From positions 24,887 to 82,349 of the forward strand of contig PANQ01000007.1 of assembly GCA_002707685.1 (NCBI GenBank): a stretch of 57,463 nucleotides of DNA, written 5' to 3'. The notes below the pieces were generated by a model. The model had not been told where the DNA came from. It worked only from the letters and a program-made list of their open reading frames with translations, and searched no databases. Source of the DNA: Porticoccus sp. Lineage in GTDB: Bacteria; Pseudomonadota; Gammaproteobacteria; Pseudomonadales; Porticoccaceae. The position numbers and the translations under genes were made by a program. Shown here piece after piece: positions 48,303 to 57,463 of this stretch. The first letter of the stretch is position 1. Every line of letters starts with the position of its first letter.

Positions 48303-48378
48303 CATCCAGCACAGGGATATCTGCCACGAGCATCAATACAATATAGTGTGTGCTCTGATCTGATGGATGAGGATTCAT

Positions 48379-48394
48379 AGGGCAATAATGCCCT
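48379..48394 (+). terminator. Small hairpin between ispB and fabA
   Basis: AGGGCA-ATAA-TGCCCT, 6-bp stem, no immediate T-tract (a C/T-rich stretch follows). A weak terminator of ispB at best. Confidence 0.3.
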
Positions 48395-48415
48395 CTACGC
48401 TCCCCCCTTCTTTTC

Positions 48416-48443
48416 TGGACTTAATGAGCAAATCCGCTAAAAT
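48416..48443 (+). promoter_or_regulatory. Putative promoter of fabA-fabB
   Basis: TGGACT, 16-base spacer, TAAAAT, about 60 bases before fabA. I see no clear FabR, FadR or DesT operator at or near it. Confidence 0.4.
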
Positions 48444-48503
48444 TCACCGCTTCGATGACAAACCAGCACCGGGTAAAACCGACCAACCAGGACAGTCCAC
48501 TCA

Positions 48504-49034
48504 ATGACGAAATTCGTTCCACAATCACAGAACGCGTATACCCGCGAGGAAATCGTCGCCTGTAGTCACGGCGACCTGTTCGGTGAAGGCAACGCCAAAC
48601 TCCCCGCTGACAACATGCTGATGGTGGATAGAATCACCCGCATTCATGCCGAAGAAGGCCGATTTGGCAAGGGCTTGATAACTGCAGAACTGGATATCCA
48701 TAAAGACCTGTGGTTTTTTGGTTGCCACTTTCATGGCGACCCGGTTATGCCCGGCTGCCTTGGCCTTGATGCCATGTGGCAGCTGACCGGCTTTTTCCTG
48801 GCCTGGAAAGGCAATCCCGGCAAGGGACGGGCGCTGGGCTCGGGCGAAGTGAAGTTTTTCGGCCAGGTACTACCAGAAGCAAGCACCGTGACCTACCAGA
48901 TTGATATTTCGAGAATTGTCGAAAGAAAACTGAAAATGGCTATCGCCGATGGCAGTGTTTTTGTGGACGGCCGCGAGATTTATACGGCGAAGGATCTGCG
49001 TGTTGGACTGTTCGAGTCAACTGACAACTTCTGA
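48504..49034 (+). CDS. fabA: 3-Hydroxydecanoyl-ACP dehydratase/isomerase
   Basis: Branch point of anaerobic unsaturated fatty-acid synthesis: dehydrates 3-hydroxydecanoyl-ACP and isomerises the trans-2 double bond to cis-3. 176 residues. Catalytic His in [23 protein letters not shown], with the Asp of LGLDAMWQ. The common HFIGD reads HFHGD here, a small deviation. [13 protein letters not shown] is the conserved strand. fabB follows after 49 bases, the usual pair. Confidence 0.96.
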   Translation: MTKFVPQSQNAYTREEIVACSHGDLFGEGNAKLPADNMLMVDRITRIHAEEGRFGKGLITAELDIHKDLWFFGCHFHGDPVMPGCLGLDAMWQLTGFFLAWKGNPGKGRALGSGEVKFFGQVLPEASTVTYQIDISRIVERKLKMAIADGSVFVDGREIYTAKDLRVGLFESTDNF

Positions 49035-49083
49035 TTTTTTCTACTACAATAGCCGAACCTGACAGTCGGCATAGGTATAAACG

Positions 49084-50301
49084 ATGAAACGTGTAGTAAT
49101 TACCGGAATGGGGATAGTTTCCTGCCTGGGTAATGACAGAGAAACCGTCACCACAGCGCTAAAGGAAGGGAAATCCGGCATCGTATTCCGGGAAGATTTT
49201 GAAGAAATGGGCCTGCGTTGCAACGTGGCTGCCCGGGTCGACCTTGATCTCGCGGAGCTGATTGACCGCAAGATTCTCCGTTTTATGGGCCCCTCTGCGG
49301 CATACGGCTATATCGCCACCGAGCGTGCCATTGCCGATGCCGGCCTCAGCGAGGATCAGGTCTCCAATATCCGCACCGGCCTAGTGATGGGGTCCGGCGG
49401 CGTATCCGGTGAAATGTTCACCGAAACCATTGATGTCATGCGCGCCAAGGGCATCAAAAAAGCGGGTCCCTACCGGGTAACCCAGATCATGGCCAGCACC
49501 GTTTCCGCTTGCCTGGCGACACCATTCAAAATCAAGGGCACCAACTATTCCATCGCCTCCGCCTGTGCCACCAGTGCCCACAGCATTGGTCACGCAATGG
49601 AACTGATTCAGATGAACAAACAGGACATTGTCTTTGCCGGTGGCGCCGAGGATATGCACTGGTCAATGGCGGGCATGTTCGATGCCATGGGAGCACTGTC
49701 GACCAAATATAACGATACTCCTCAACTGGCCTCCAGGGCTTATGACGCTGACAGGGACGGTTTTGTACCGGGAGTCGGTGCAGGCTGTCTGGTCGTGGAA
49801 GAACTGGAACACGCCCTGGCGCGGGGCGCCACAATCTATGCCGAGCTGGTGGGCTATGGCTCCACCTCCGATGGCTATGACATGGTGGCGCCGTCCGGAG
49901 AGGGCGCCGCGCGCTGCATGAAAATGGCGATGCAAACCACCCAGGGGGATATCGACTACATCAACACCCATGGCACCAGCACACCCGTCGGTGATTTGCA
50001 GGAGCTGAAGGCCATCAGGGAGACTTTTGGCGAAAAAGTACCACCCATCAGCTCGACCAAATCGCTATCCGGGCACGGACTCGGCGCCGCTGGTGTTCAG
50101 GAAGCGATTTTCAGTCTGTTGATGATGGAACACAACTTTATCTGCGCCTCCGCCAACATCGACAACCTGGATCCGGAAGCGGCAGACCTACCCATTGTCA
50201 CCAAACGGGTAGACAAGGCCAACCTGCAGCGTGTCATGTCCAACAGCTTTGGTTTTGGTGGCACCAATGCAACGCTGGTTTTTCAGCGCTACAACGCCTA
50301 A
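49084..50301 (+). CDS. fabB: 3-Oxoacyl-ACP synthase I FabB
   Basis: Condensing enzyme that elongates cis-3-decenoyl-ACP, completing the unsaturated fatty-acid branch with FabA. 405 residues. Catalytic Cys in [12 protein letters not shown] (near 162), His in [11 protein letters not shown] (near 298) and Lys/His in [14 protein letters not shown] (near 328-333). [18 protein letters not shown] is the typical start. Cotranscribed with fabA. Confidence 0.96.
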   Translation: MKRVVITGMGIVSCLGNDRETVTTALKEGKSGIVFREDFEEMGLRCNVAARVDLDLAELIDRKILRFMGPSAAYGYIATERAIADAGLSEDQVSNIRTGLVMGSGGVSGEMFTETIDVMRAKGIKKAGPYRVTQIMASTVSACLATPFKIKGTNYSIASACATSAHSIGHAMELIQMNKQDIVFAGGAEDMHWSMAGMFDAMGALSTKYNDTPQLASRAYDADRDGFVPGVGAGCLVVEELEHALARGATIYAELVGYGSTSDGYDMVAPSGEGAARCMKMAMQTTQGDIDYINTHGTSTPVGDLQELKAIRETFGEKVPPISSTKSLSGHGLGAAGVQEAIFSLLMMEHNFICASANIDNLDPEAADLPIVTKRVDKANLQRVMSNSFGFGGTNATLVFQRYNA

Positions 50302-50337
50302 TTTGCTATTGAAATTATTCTTCACGGGAGAGCTGGT

Positions 50338-51753
50338 TTGGTTCTTCCGTTATACGACCCAGACGATCAATTGATGGCAACCAGCTCACAGCCCTCATCC
50401 ACTTCCAGCTTTGCGCCACTCATTGCCATTGTTGATGCCCTCAATGTCATCTTAGCCAGTTTAGTGGCTCACTGGCTCCGCTTTGGCTTCGCAGACATGT
50501 CCGCCAAATTTGAAGTATTGACCGGTGGCACAGCACTCCTGCTGGTTTTTGTCCTCACCATTACCGGCGTCTACGACTCATGGCGAGGCAGACGACTTCC
50601 TCCCCTCCTCAAACGCTATACTTTCTCGCTACTGCTGACTGTGGCAGTGCTCATGGCCTTTCTGGTTTTTACCAAGACTGCAATCGAGTTTTCCAGGCTC
50701 TGGTTAATTTACCTGGTGGCATTAACCTGGTTGGGAGGCACGCTCTACCGTTGCGGGTACCACTTTTATCTGAAACGCCTGCGAAGTGCCGGTAAGAACC
50801 TGCGGTCGGTACTGGTCATTACCAGCGATCACCACCACGCCAAGGTACTCTTTGACGAGCGGGAAATGCAGCAGTCCGGTTACCGACTGGTACATCATGT
50901 GCATTCCAGTGAAATAGAGCGCTGGGCTCACTCCGGTCAGGTGATAGAGGAACTCAGTAAATATTCGGTCGATGAAGTGTGGCTCGACCTGCCGCTGAGC
51001 ATGGGAAGGTTTATTAAGGACATTGTCTATGCCCTCCGCCATGTAACGGTGGACATCCGCTTTTTCCCCGACTTTGAAGATATCCAGCTCCTCAACCACA
51101 AGGTATCGAGCATCCTCGGTCACTACGCCATAGATATCAGCTGCTCTCCAATGCGAGGCTTTAATCGTACCCTCAAGCGCTGTGAAGACCTGGTGCTGGG
51201 CATACTGATCTGCGCACTGGTCACACCTGTCTGCCTGGCAATTGCGCTACTGATCAAATTCAGTTCGCCCGGCCCCGTATTGTTCAAGCAGTATCGTAAT
51301 GGTCAGGATGGCAGACGCTTCAAGGTTTACAAGTTCAGATCCATGACCGTTCACCAGGAAGCCAATGGTACGGTAACCCAGGCGAAACCCGATGACCCGA
51401 GGCTCACCAGACTGGGGGCTTTTCTGCGACGTACCAGTCTCGATGAATTACCGCAGTTTTTTAATGTCGTACAGGGCCGCATGTCCATCGTTGGTCCCAG
51501 ACCCCACGCCCTGATCCACAATGAGTATTACATGGATCTGATCGAATCCTATATGTGGCGACACAAGGTCAAACCGGGGATTACCGGACTCGCCCAGATC
51601 CGCGGTTATCGGGGCCTGACCGACACACTGGAAAAGATGGAGCGACGGGTCGAGTGTGATCTTGAATACATCAACAACTGGTCGCTGTGGCTCGACCTGA
51701 AAATCATTACCCTCACGGTGTTCAGCCTCTTTCACAACAAAAATGCCCACTAA
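50338..51753 (+). CDS. WcaJ-type undecaprenyl-phosphate sugar phosphotransferase
   Basis: Polyprenyl-phosphate glycosyl-1-phosphate transferase that starts exopolysaccharide repeat units by placing (probably) glucose-1-phosphate on undecaprenyl phosphate. 471 residues. Four N-terminal transmembrane segments (about 30-135), a Rossmann-like region (CoA-binding type, 155-260), a membrane segment (about 285-305) and the catalytic domain with KFRSM, RTSLDELPQFFNV, GRMSIVGPRPHA and KPGITGLAQIRG. The start is probably TTG (50338), with GGGAG about seven bases upstream; ATG 50374 has no ribosome site. First sign of a polysaccharide locus; manC and wzx lie 3-6 kb on, opposite strand. Confidence 0.88.
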   Translation: MVLPLYDPDDQLMATSSQPSSTSSFAPLIAIVDALNVILASLVAHWLRFGFADMSAKFEVLTGGTALLLVFVLTITGVYDSWRGRRLPPLLKRYTFSLLLTVAVLMAFLVFTKTAIEFSRLWLIYLVALTWLGGTLYRCGYHFYLKRLRSAGKNLRSVLVITSDHHHAKVLFDEREMQQSGYRLVHHVHSSEIERWAHSGQVIEELSKYSVDEVWLDLPLSMGRFIKDIVYALRHVTVDIRFFPDFEDIQLLNHKVSSILGHYAIDISCSPMRGFNRTLKRCEDLVLGILICALVTPVCLAIALLIKFSSPGPVLFKQYRNGQDGRRFKVYKFRSMTVHQEANGTVTQAKPDDPRLTRLGAFLRRTSLDELPQFFNVVQGRMSIVGPRPHALIHNEYYMDLIESYMWRHKVKPGITGLAQIRGYRGLTDTLEKMERRVECDLEYINNWSLWLDLKIITLTVFSLFHNKNAH

Positions 51754-51890
51754 CCCACCTTACTGAACCAGCTCCCCACTAACCACGCCAATCAACCGGG
51801 GGCTTTCCCTGCCTGCCCACAACCGTTAGCATCAGCAAACAACGCCCAGTCATGCACCGTGCTCACTAACAACCAGAATAAGGAAATGCC

Positions 51891-52526
51891 ATGAAACTCT
51901 ATGACTACCCCGGTGTACCCAACCCGCGACGGCTGAATATCTTCATGGCCGAAAAGGGCATCGATTTTCCTCGCATTGCGGTGGATTTGCTGAAAGGTGA
52001 ACAACTTACAGAAGATTTCCGAGAGAAAAGTCCCAACTGCGATGTGCCGGTGCTGGAGCTTGATGATGGCACCTGTATCTCCCAGACCAACGCCATTGCC
52101 CGCTATCTGGAAGCCCGCCATCCGGAGCCACCCCTGTTTGGCGCCACTGACCAGGAAATCGGATTAGTGGAAATGTGGAACCAGATTTGTTTTACCAACG
52201 GCTTTCAGGCAGTGGCAGACCTGTTCAGAAATGGGCCTGACTGGTTTGATGGAAGAGCTCTGGTCGGACCGCACAATTACGACAAAATCCCGGCCCTGGT
52301 GGAACGAGGCCGCCAACGCATCATGAATTTCTATGATGACCTAAACCAGCATTTAGCCCACCGTTCCTACCTTGCCGGGAACAATTTCTCCATGGCTGAT
52401 ATCACCGCACTGGTGACCATCGACTTTGCCGAATGGGCAGGGGTAGCCATGCCCGAGGGGCACGAGCATCTTCACTTATGGCACCAGCAGATATCGCAGC
52501 GTCCCAGTGTCGTGGCCAACAGCTAA
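51891..52526 (+). CDS. Glutathione S-transferase family protein
   Basis: 211 residues. N-terminal thioredoxin-fold domain KLYDYPGVPNPRRLNIFMAEKGIDF with the cis-Pro region NCDVPVLELDDGTCISQTNAIARYLE, then an all-helical C-terminal domain with the N-capping motif FSMADITAL. Substrate unknown. It stands alone with AGGAAATGCC before the ATG, between the transferase and ssb; about 137 bases without a gene precede it. Confidence 0.85.
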   Translation: MKLYDYPGVPNPRRLNIFMAEKGIDFPRIAVDLLKGEQLTEDFREKSPNCDVPVLELDDGTCISQTNAIARYLEARHPEPPLFGATDQEIGLVEMWNQICFTNGFQAVADLFRNGPDWFDGRALVGPHNYDKIPALVERGRQRIMNFYDDLNQHLAHRSYLAGNNFSMADITALVTIDFAEWAGVAMPEGHEHLHLWHQQISQRPSVVANS

Positions 52527-52543
52527 GTACGAGACCTGAGCCA

Positions 52544-52572
52544 ATGACAGGACTGCGCTTCCGAGGTAAACT
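52544..52572 (+). promoter_or_regulatory. Putative promoter of ssb
   Basis: ATGACA, 17-base spacer, TAAACT, about 31 bases before the ssb ATG. No LexA box (CTGT-N8-ACAG) is seen. Confidence 0.5.
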
Positions 52573-52603
52573 GTCGTCCTAATTTTAGTCAGTGGAGCAA
52601 GGC

Positions 52604-53122
52604 ATGGCTCGGGGTATCAACAAGGTTATTTTGATTGGCAATCTGGGGAAAGACCCGGAAACACGGTATATGCCCAGCGGTGGTGCAGTGACCAACCTCA
52701 CACTGGCCACCAGTGAAACCTGGAAAGACAAGCAGACAGGCCAACCGCAGGAACGAACCGAGTGGCATCGGGTTGTTTTTTTTAATCGTCTGGCAGAAAT
52801 CGCTGCCGAATACCTGAAAAAAGGCAGCAAGGTATATATTGAGGGCTCGCTCAGAACCCGCAAGTGGCAAGACCAGAGCGGTCAGGACAAATACACCACT
52901 GAAATCGTGGCGAATGAAATGCAGATGCTGGATAGTCGTGGCGGGGCAGGCTCGGGCTCATCAGGCTACGACGATGGCATGCAGCAGCAAGGCCCATCAG
53001 GTAGCGGTCAAGGAGGCTACAGCAAACCCCAGCAACAACAGCCACAGCCACCGGGGTCTAGCAATAACAACAACAGCACAGACCCCGGATTTGACAGTTT
53101 TGATGATGACATCCCGTTCTGA
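52604..53122 (+). CDS. ssb: Single-stranded DNA-binding protein
   Basis: 172 residues from ATG 52604 (GGAG upstream). OB-fold (about 3-110, [32 protein letters not shown]), a flexible Gly/Gln/Ser/Pro/Asn linker (about 115-160) and the acidic tip ending FDDDIPF that binds partner proteins such as PriA, RecO and chi. Followed by a shared terminator with the convergent transporter gene. Confidence 0.97.
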   Translation: MARGINKVILIGNLGKDPETRYMPSGGAVTNLTLATSETWKDKQTGQPQERTEWHRVVFFNRLAEIAAEYLKKGSKVYIEGSLRTRKWQDQSGQDKYTTEIVANEMQMLDSRGGAGSGSSGYDDGMQQQGPSGSGQGGYSKPQQQQPQPPGSSNNNNSTDPGFDSFDDDIPF

Positions 53123-53141
53123 CAAACCAACCAAATCCAAT

Positions 53142-53171
53142 AAAAAAGCCCGCGTAAAAGCGGGCTTTTTT
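53142..53171. terminator. Bidirectional terminator ssb / MFS gene
   Basis: AGCCCGC-GTAAAA-GCGGGCT (53147-53166), with six A before and six T after, between convergent ssb and the transporter gene. Confidence 0.88.
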
Positions 53172-53177
53172 ATGCCG

Positions 53178-54539
53178 TTAAACCGGTGCCTCCAGGGGAC
53201 GCCCCAGTGCTGACTCCATCGTAGACTGACAGAAAGAATCCTTATCCACTTTAAAGTAGGCAAGCCGGTGTTCCGGCATGATCACCACATCCTGAACACC
53301 GGGAACTGGACCGACAAAACGCTCGGCAGCAATCACTTCGCCCGGCATCAATGACACTACCAGGCTTTTCAAATGGGCCGGTTTCTTCATCGTCACCGCA
53401 GCGGCCAGCCAGACCAGAATCGACACCGCCACCATCCAGAAAACTTCGGCATAACCAAATCGCCAGGCCACATAACCGCCTGCCAGCCCACCAAAAAAGG
53501 CCCCCATAAACTGGCTGGTGGAGTAGATACCCATGGCTGTGCCGCGGCCACCGGCCGGCGCCAGTTTGCTGACCAGCGACGGCAGCGACGCTTCCAGCAG
53601 ATTAAAGGCCATAAAAAACAGGAATAAACCCACGATAAACCCATAGCGGTGACTGGTATTGGCGGCGAGAACCATTTCGGCTAGAGCCAGCAGAGTAACC
53701 GCGCCAATAAACACCGGTTTCATTTTACGGCGCTTTTCCCCAACGATAATAAAAGGCAGCATGCAGAGAAACGACAACCCCATGGTGCCGAGGTAAATCA
53801 TCCAGTGATCACTGCGGGCCAGACCCAGGCTCTGCTCCAAAAGCACCGGAACTGCCACCCAGCTGGCCATCTGGGCAAAATGCAGGGTGCCAATCCCCAG
53901 ATTGAGCCGCAACAACTCAGCGTCTTTTAACAACCGGCCAAACATTGCCGGTACCGCTTCTGCTTCCGCATTGTGAAGCAAGGTCACCGGCGTGGGGATC
54001 ACCAGGGCCAACACGCCAAGGCTCACTACCGACATCCCGGCCGCCAGCCAAAACAACCCGGACAGACCCCATTGATTCGCCAGCACCGGTCCGAGCACCA
54101 TCGACAGGGCAAACGAAATCCCGATACTGCCCCCAACCAACGCCATGGCTTTAGTGCGATTCTGTTCAGTCGTCAAATCAGATAATAACGCCATGATCGT
54201 ACTGGCCACTGCACCCGAGCCCTGCAAGGCACGCCCTGCAATCAGGCCCCACATGGAATCAGACAACGCAGCGATAACACTCCCCACAAGAAACAACAAC
54301 AACCCGCCAGCGATCACCGGCTTTCGGCCTACCCGATCGGAAAGAAATCCCAGGGGAATCTGGAATAATCCCTGGGTAAGACCGTAGATACCCAAGGCTA
54401 AACCCGCCAACAAGGCCGAGCTGCCACTGTAGTCGCCAGCGTAGAGTGCCAGCACTGGCAGTAACATGAATAACCCCACCATGCGAAAAGCATAGAGAGA
54501 GGCCAAACCTAACAGGCTTTTGCGTTCCAGTGGATTCAT
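53178..54539 (-). CDS. YajR-like MFS transporter
   Basis: 453 residues, 12 transmembrane helices and a cytoplasmic C-terminal ferredoxin-like (YAM) domain (about 390-450). The sequence follows E. coli YajR: GIYGLTQGLFQIPLGFLSDRVGRKPVIAGGL (motif A), ALQGSGAVASTIMALLSDLTTEQNRTKAMA, GTAMGIYSTSQFMGAFFGG. YajR is a proton-driven exporter of unknown substrate. Encoded next to ssb, as an MFS gene often is in Pseudomonas. Ends at the shared terminator. Confidence 0.88.
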   Translation of the reverse strand: MNPLERKSLLGLASLYAFRMVGLFMLLPVLALYAGDYSGSSALLAGLALGIYGLTQGLFQIPLGFLSDRVGRKPVIAGGLLLFLVGSVIAALSDSMWGLIAGRALQGSGAVASTIMALLSDLTTEQNRTKAMALVGGSIGISFALSMVLGPVLANQWGLSGLFWLAAGMSVVSLGVLALVIPTPVTLLHNAEAEAVPAMFGRLLKDAELLRLNLGIGTLHFAQMASWVAVPVLLEQSLGLARSDHWMIYLGTMGLSFLCMLPFIIVGEKRRKMKPVFIGAVTLLALAEMVLAANTSHRYGFIVGLFLFFMAFNLLEASLPSLVSKLAPAGGRGTAMGIYSTSQFMGAFFGGLAGGYVAWRFGYAEVFWMVAVSILVWLAAAVTMKKPAHLKSLVVSLMPGEVIAAERFVGPVPGVQDVVIMPEHRLAYFKVDKDSFCQSTMESALGRPLEAPV

Positions 54540-54632
54540 GGGAATGACAGCGTTGATATCAGAGGCGGATATTATAAAGGGCGGACAAAGGAATAAGTAG
54601 GGAACCAGAAATCTTAGGGCCTCTTATTTTAA

Positions 54633-56054
54633 TCAGTTTCGCTTGTAGATATCTTCAAACCTGATGATATCGTCCTCGCCCAGATATCCCCCAGACTGTA
54701 CTTCGATGATCTCCAATGGAATAGACCCCGGGTTCTCCAGGCGATGTGTTTCGCCAATAGGGATAAATGTCGATTCATTTTCCGATAGCAGAAATGTCTC
54801 TTCGCCCTTTGTCACCAATGCGGTACCACTCACCACAACCCAGTGTTCCGCGCGATGGTGGTGCATCTGTAAGGAAAGCCGCCCACTGGGTTTGACCAGA
54901 ATCCGCTTTACCTGGAAACGTTCACCATTTTCAATGGCATCGTAATACCCCCAGGGTCGAAAAACCTTGCGATGGGCCTCTGCTTCGGAACGCTTTTGCT
55001 CTCGTAACTGATCTACAATCTTCTTGACCTCTTGCACGCGGTTTTTGTCAGCTACCAGAATGGCATCGTCACTTTCGATGATCACCACGTCCCGCAGCCC
55101 CATTGTCGCAATCAATTTTTGATCAGCCTGGATAAACGAGTCATGGGTATCCAGTGCCATCACATCACCTTTCAGAGTATTACCGCACTGATCTTTTTCA
55201 GATATAGCCCAAAGCGCCGACCATGAGCCCACATCACTCCAGCCACAGTCCATTGGTACCACCACGGCATCGGGAGTTTTTTCCATGACGGCATAGTCGA
55301 TGGAATCCGCGGGGCAATCGAGAAAAACAGCTCTATCGGGCCTGAGAAAATCGCTGTCTACCGAAGCCGATGACATGGCTTTTTGGCAAACCGACAAAAT
55401 TTCAGGACTGTGCGCCTGCAGCTCGTCCAGATAACGGCGCGCGCTGAACAGAAACATCCCACTGTTCCAGAGATAGCCGCCCTCGGTCAGATATTGCTCG
55501 GCAAGGGCTTTGGCCGGTTTTTCTACAAACCTCGATACTATTTTTGCAGGACCACTACCGACCAAATCACCACACTTTATATAGCCATAACCGGTTTCAG
55601 GTGCGCTCGGTACGATACCAAAAGTCACCAGCTTACCTTGCTCGGCAAAGGGCAAGGCGGCGATCACCGCCGCCTGAAATGCATCGACATCCTGTATTGC
55701 ATGATCTGCCGCCAATACCAGCAACACCGGGTCATCACCCTCCCCGGCATGCTCCAGAGCATAACAAGCTGCCAGCGCCACCGCAGGTGCCGTGTTCCTG
55801 CCCTCTGGCTCAAGCAGAATCATGGCCGGATCACAACCTGTCGACCTGAGCTGTTCTGCCACAATAAACCGGTGGCTTTCACCACAAACAAACAAAGCAG
55901 GTTGTGTGTCTAACGCTCGCAAACGACCGTAGGTTTCCTGCAGCATAGTGTCATCCCCCAACAGTGGCAGGAACTGTTTTGGATACAACTGTCGTGAGAG
56001 CGGCCACAACCGGGTTCCTGAACCACCAGCCATCACAACGGGGACAAGAGACAT
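54633..56054 (-). CDS. manC: Mannose-1-phosphate guanylyltransferase / mannose-6-phosphate isomerase
   Basis: Bifunctional type II enzyme, 473 residues, making GDP-mannose. N-terminal nucleotidyltransferase (VVMAGGSGTRLWPLSRQLYPKQFL, near 8-29; FVEKPAKALAEQYL) and C-terminal cupin isomerase (FRPWGYYD..., then LQMHHHRAEHWVVVSG and EN.STFIPIGETHRLENPG). ATG 56052-56054 or a GTG just upstream could start it, with GGGAG before both. GDP-mannose feeds exopolysaccharide. Next upstream gene is the flippase, 38 bases away. Confidence 0.95.
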   Translation of the reverse strand: MSLVPVVMAGGSGTRLWPLSRQLYPKQFLPLLGDDTMLQETYGRLRALDTQPALFVCGESHRFIVAEQLRSTGCDPAMILLEPEGRNTAPAVALAACYALEHAGEGDDPVLLVLAADHAIQDVDAFQAAVIAALPFAEQGKLVTFGIVPSAPETGYGYIKCGDLVGSGPAKIVSRFVEKPAKALAEQYLTEGGYLWNSGMFLFSARRYLDELQAHSPEILSVCQKAMSSASVDSDFLRPDRAVFLDCPADSIDYAVMEKTPDAVVVPMDCGWSDVGSWSALWAISEKDQCGNTLKGDVMALDTHDSFIQADQKLIATMGLRDVVIIESDDAILVADKNRVQEVKKIVDQLREQKRSEAEAHRKVFRPWGYYDAIENGERFQVKRILVKPSGRLSLQMHHHRAEHWVVVSGTALVTKGEETFLLSENESTFIPIGETHRLENPGSIPLEIIEVQSGGYLGEDDIIRFEDIYKRN

Positions 56055-56092
56055 CACTTTATACTCCCTTCAAACAAGAAACTCGGGCCGTT

Positions 56093-57415
56093 CTAGATTT
56101 TTCGCCAGATGGCCAATGTGTTAAAACCCAGTAGCCTGTTGACCTGATATACGCACAGCAGGTTTTTTGATGCAACGGCAACCGAAGTCGCAATAGCTGC
56201 ACCGATCAGCCCATAATCGGGAATCAACAAGACCCCCAGGCCAACGCCCAGGACTGCACCGATAAAGACATTCCAACGCAGCTGGGGCTCGTGACCGGTC
56301 ATACTCAATAAAGAACCCACAGAACCCACGGCAGTGCCAATAAACTGGCCAACCGCCAAAATCATCAAGGCAACGGCTCCCGATTGAAACTGCGGCCCAA
56401 ACAGCCCCATAAGCCACTGGGGGAAAACCATCATAAAGATTGCTGATGGTACCGCCAGCAGCAAAATCAACCGTACTGACCACAAAGCAACTCGCTCCAG
56501 ACCAGCCATATCACCCTGACTGTACAGGGCGGCAAATTTGGGTCCGGCGCTGGCATTGACAGCAAACAGGGCAAAACCAATCAACATGGCAGTCCGTTGG
56601 GCAACGGCAAACAGCGCCACATCCTCGACCGAACCCCAGACACCCATTAGCAGTTGGGATGACCACTGAATAACCTGCCCGAGAATTACAACACCCCACA
56701 AGGGCATACAACTGGCGTACAGCAGGTCACTGGGAAAGTCCGCCCCCTGTTCTGTACCGGGCACCGCCCTGTGCCAAAAAAACATCCCGATGACCAATGC
56801 CAGCGTACAGCCAATCAGGTAGATCCATGCTACCTCCTGCGCCCGGGTAACGGGAAAAATGAGCAGGCCAGCCAACATGGTCAAAGGCACAATACCGGTT
56901 AAAACCATCACACCGGCAATGATTTTTTTCATCCCCAACAGGGCAAAAACATGCAGGGTATATAGCCCCACTAAAGGCAAAGCCATAACCATAATCGGCA
57001 ATACAGCACCAAACCCCGGCTGTTCGAAGACATAATTGACCAGCAACTGATTAGACACCAACAGTACCAGCATAAAAAGCAAACAGAGACCACCGCCCCA
57101 CAAGAGTGCCTTGCGGTAGACCCCATGAAGTTTTACGGTATCCCCCGCCACGCGGGCACGGGCCACAAACCGCATGACACTGTTGTCCAGACCCATACGG
57201 CCCACAGAGGACAGCAGAACAACCAGCGTAAAGCCGAGAAAGAACAGCCCCGCCTCGGCAGGGCCAAGTTTGCGGGCAATCACGATATTCATCATGAAAG
57301 CGAGAATAGCTGTCAGCACCTTGACAAACAGGCCGAGCGAGCTGCCGAACAGCACCTCACGAAAGTGGGGGTTACTCTCAAACCATCGCTTCAGGTGATC
57401 AAGCTGATTTACCAT
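56093..57415 (-). CDS. Oligosaccharide flippase (Wzx/MOP family)
   Basis: 440-residue membrane protein with about 12-14 helices, polysaccharide_synt type: GSSLGLFVKVLTAILAFMMNIVIARKLGPAEAGLFFLGFTLV is cut at GPAEAGLF, the family's usual first loop. Likely flips lipid-linked repeat units made from the priming transferase's product. ATG 57413-57415 has AGG seven bases upstream. Next to manC, same strand, so both belong to a polysaccharide operon that continues beyond the window; an open frame overlaps its start from the right edge, ending in SGIPW, perhaps the end of the upstream gene. Confidence 0.85.
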   Translation of the reverse strand: MVNQLDHLKRWFESNPHFREVLFGSSLGLFVKVLTAILAFMMNIVIARKLGPAEAGLFFLGFTLVVLLSSVGRMGLDNSVMRFVARARVAGDTVKLHGVYRKALLWGGGLCLLFMLVLLVSNQLLVNYVFEQPGFGAVLPIMVMALPLVGLYTLHVFALLGMKKIIAGVMVLTGIVPLTMLAGLLIFPVTRAQEVAWIYLIGCTLALVIGMFFWHRAVPGTEQGADFPSDLLYASCMPLWGVVILGQVIQWSSQLLMGVWGSVEDVALFAVAQRTAMLIGFALFAVNASAGPKFAALYSQGDMAGLERVALWSVRLILLLAVPSAIFMMVFPQWLMGLFGPQFQSGAVALMILAVGQFIGTAVGSVGSLLSMTGHEPQLRWNVFIGAVLGVGLGVLLIPDYGLIGAAIATSVAVASKNLLCVYQVNRLLGFNTLAIWRKI

Positions 57416-57463
57416 GGGATACCTGAAGCAATGTGGGGAAGGATTTGTTGTGGACTCATTCTG

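Noticed and set aside
48303..48503. Search for a FabR, FadR or DesT operator before fabA
   Set aside because: No palindrome resembling these sites is visible by eye.

Overview
This window is core chromosome of a gammaproteobacterium. The gene order (clpB-pgeF-rluD divergent from bamD; pilSR followed by minor pilins and pilY1-pilE; ispH-fkpB-lspA-ileS-ribF-murJ; rpsT; proB-obgE-rpmA-rplU divergent from ispB; ilvI-ilvH-ilvC-pssA) is, from memory, close to that of Pseudomonas. Moderate GC, the FabA/FabB pair and the mixed gene content suggest a marine relative such as a Cellvibrionales member, but the taxon is inferred only. I see no rRNA, tRNA, IS element, prophage or CRISPR array.

Layout. 0-6 kb: envelope and signalling genes (glycine-zipper lipoprotein, stomatin/NfeD pair, small membrane protein, DUF523-DUF1722 protein, membrane GGDEF-EAL protein). 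6-13 kb, all on the minus strand: branched-chain amino-acid block ilvI-ilvH-ilvC, then pssA, then leuA followed by a HolD-like gene and rimI. Both ilvI and leuA have leaders of about 240 nt with a promoter, a short ORF rich in branched-chain codons and a terminator-like hairpin, so each looks controlled by attenuation. 13.5-20.6 kb: DUF4124 protein, clpB (with a good sigma-32 promoter), pgeF, rluD, bamD, nadE. 20.7-31.1 kb, plus strand: type IV pilus regulators PilS/PilR and the minor pilin/PilY1 operon, including an unassigned secreted protein between pilX and pilY1. 31.2-38.7 kb, minus strand: murJ-ribF-ileS-lspA-fkpB-ispH, with 1-nt start/stop overlaps in lspA-fkpB-ispH. 38.9-47.1 kb: rpsT, a RimK-like ATP-grasp protein with an RLAN-type N-terminus, ptsP, a 2OG-Fe(II) oxygenase, proB, obgE, rpmA, rplU. 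47.3-50.3 kb: ispB, fabA, fabB. 50.3-57.4 kb: start of an exopolysaccharide region (WcaJ-type priming transferase, ManC, flippase) interrupted by a glutathione transferase, ssb and a YajR-like transporter.

The genes make up housekeeping functions: branched-chain amino acids, isoprenoids, unsaturated fatty acids, lipoprotein and peptidoglycan export, ribosome assembly, and surface structures (type IV pili, exopolysaccharide). The least described elements are the two leaders, the small Pil-operon protein, the RLAN ATP-grasp protein, the oxygenase and a perfect 18-bp palindrome upstream of the GGDEF-EAL gene.
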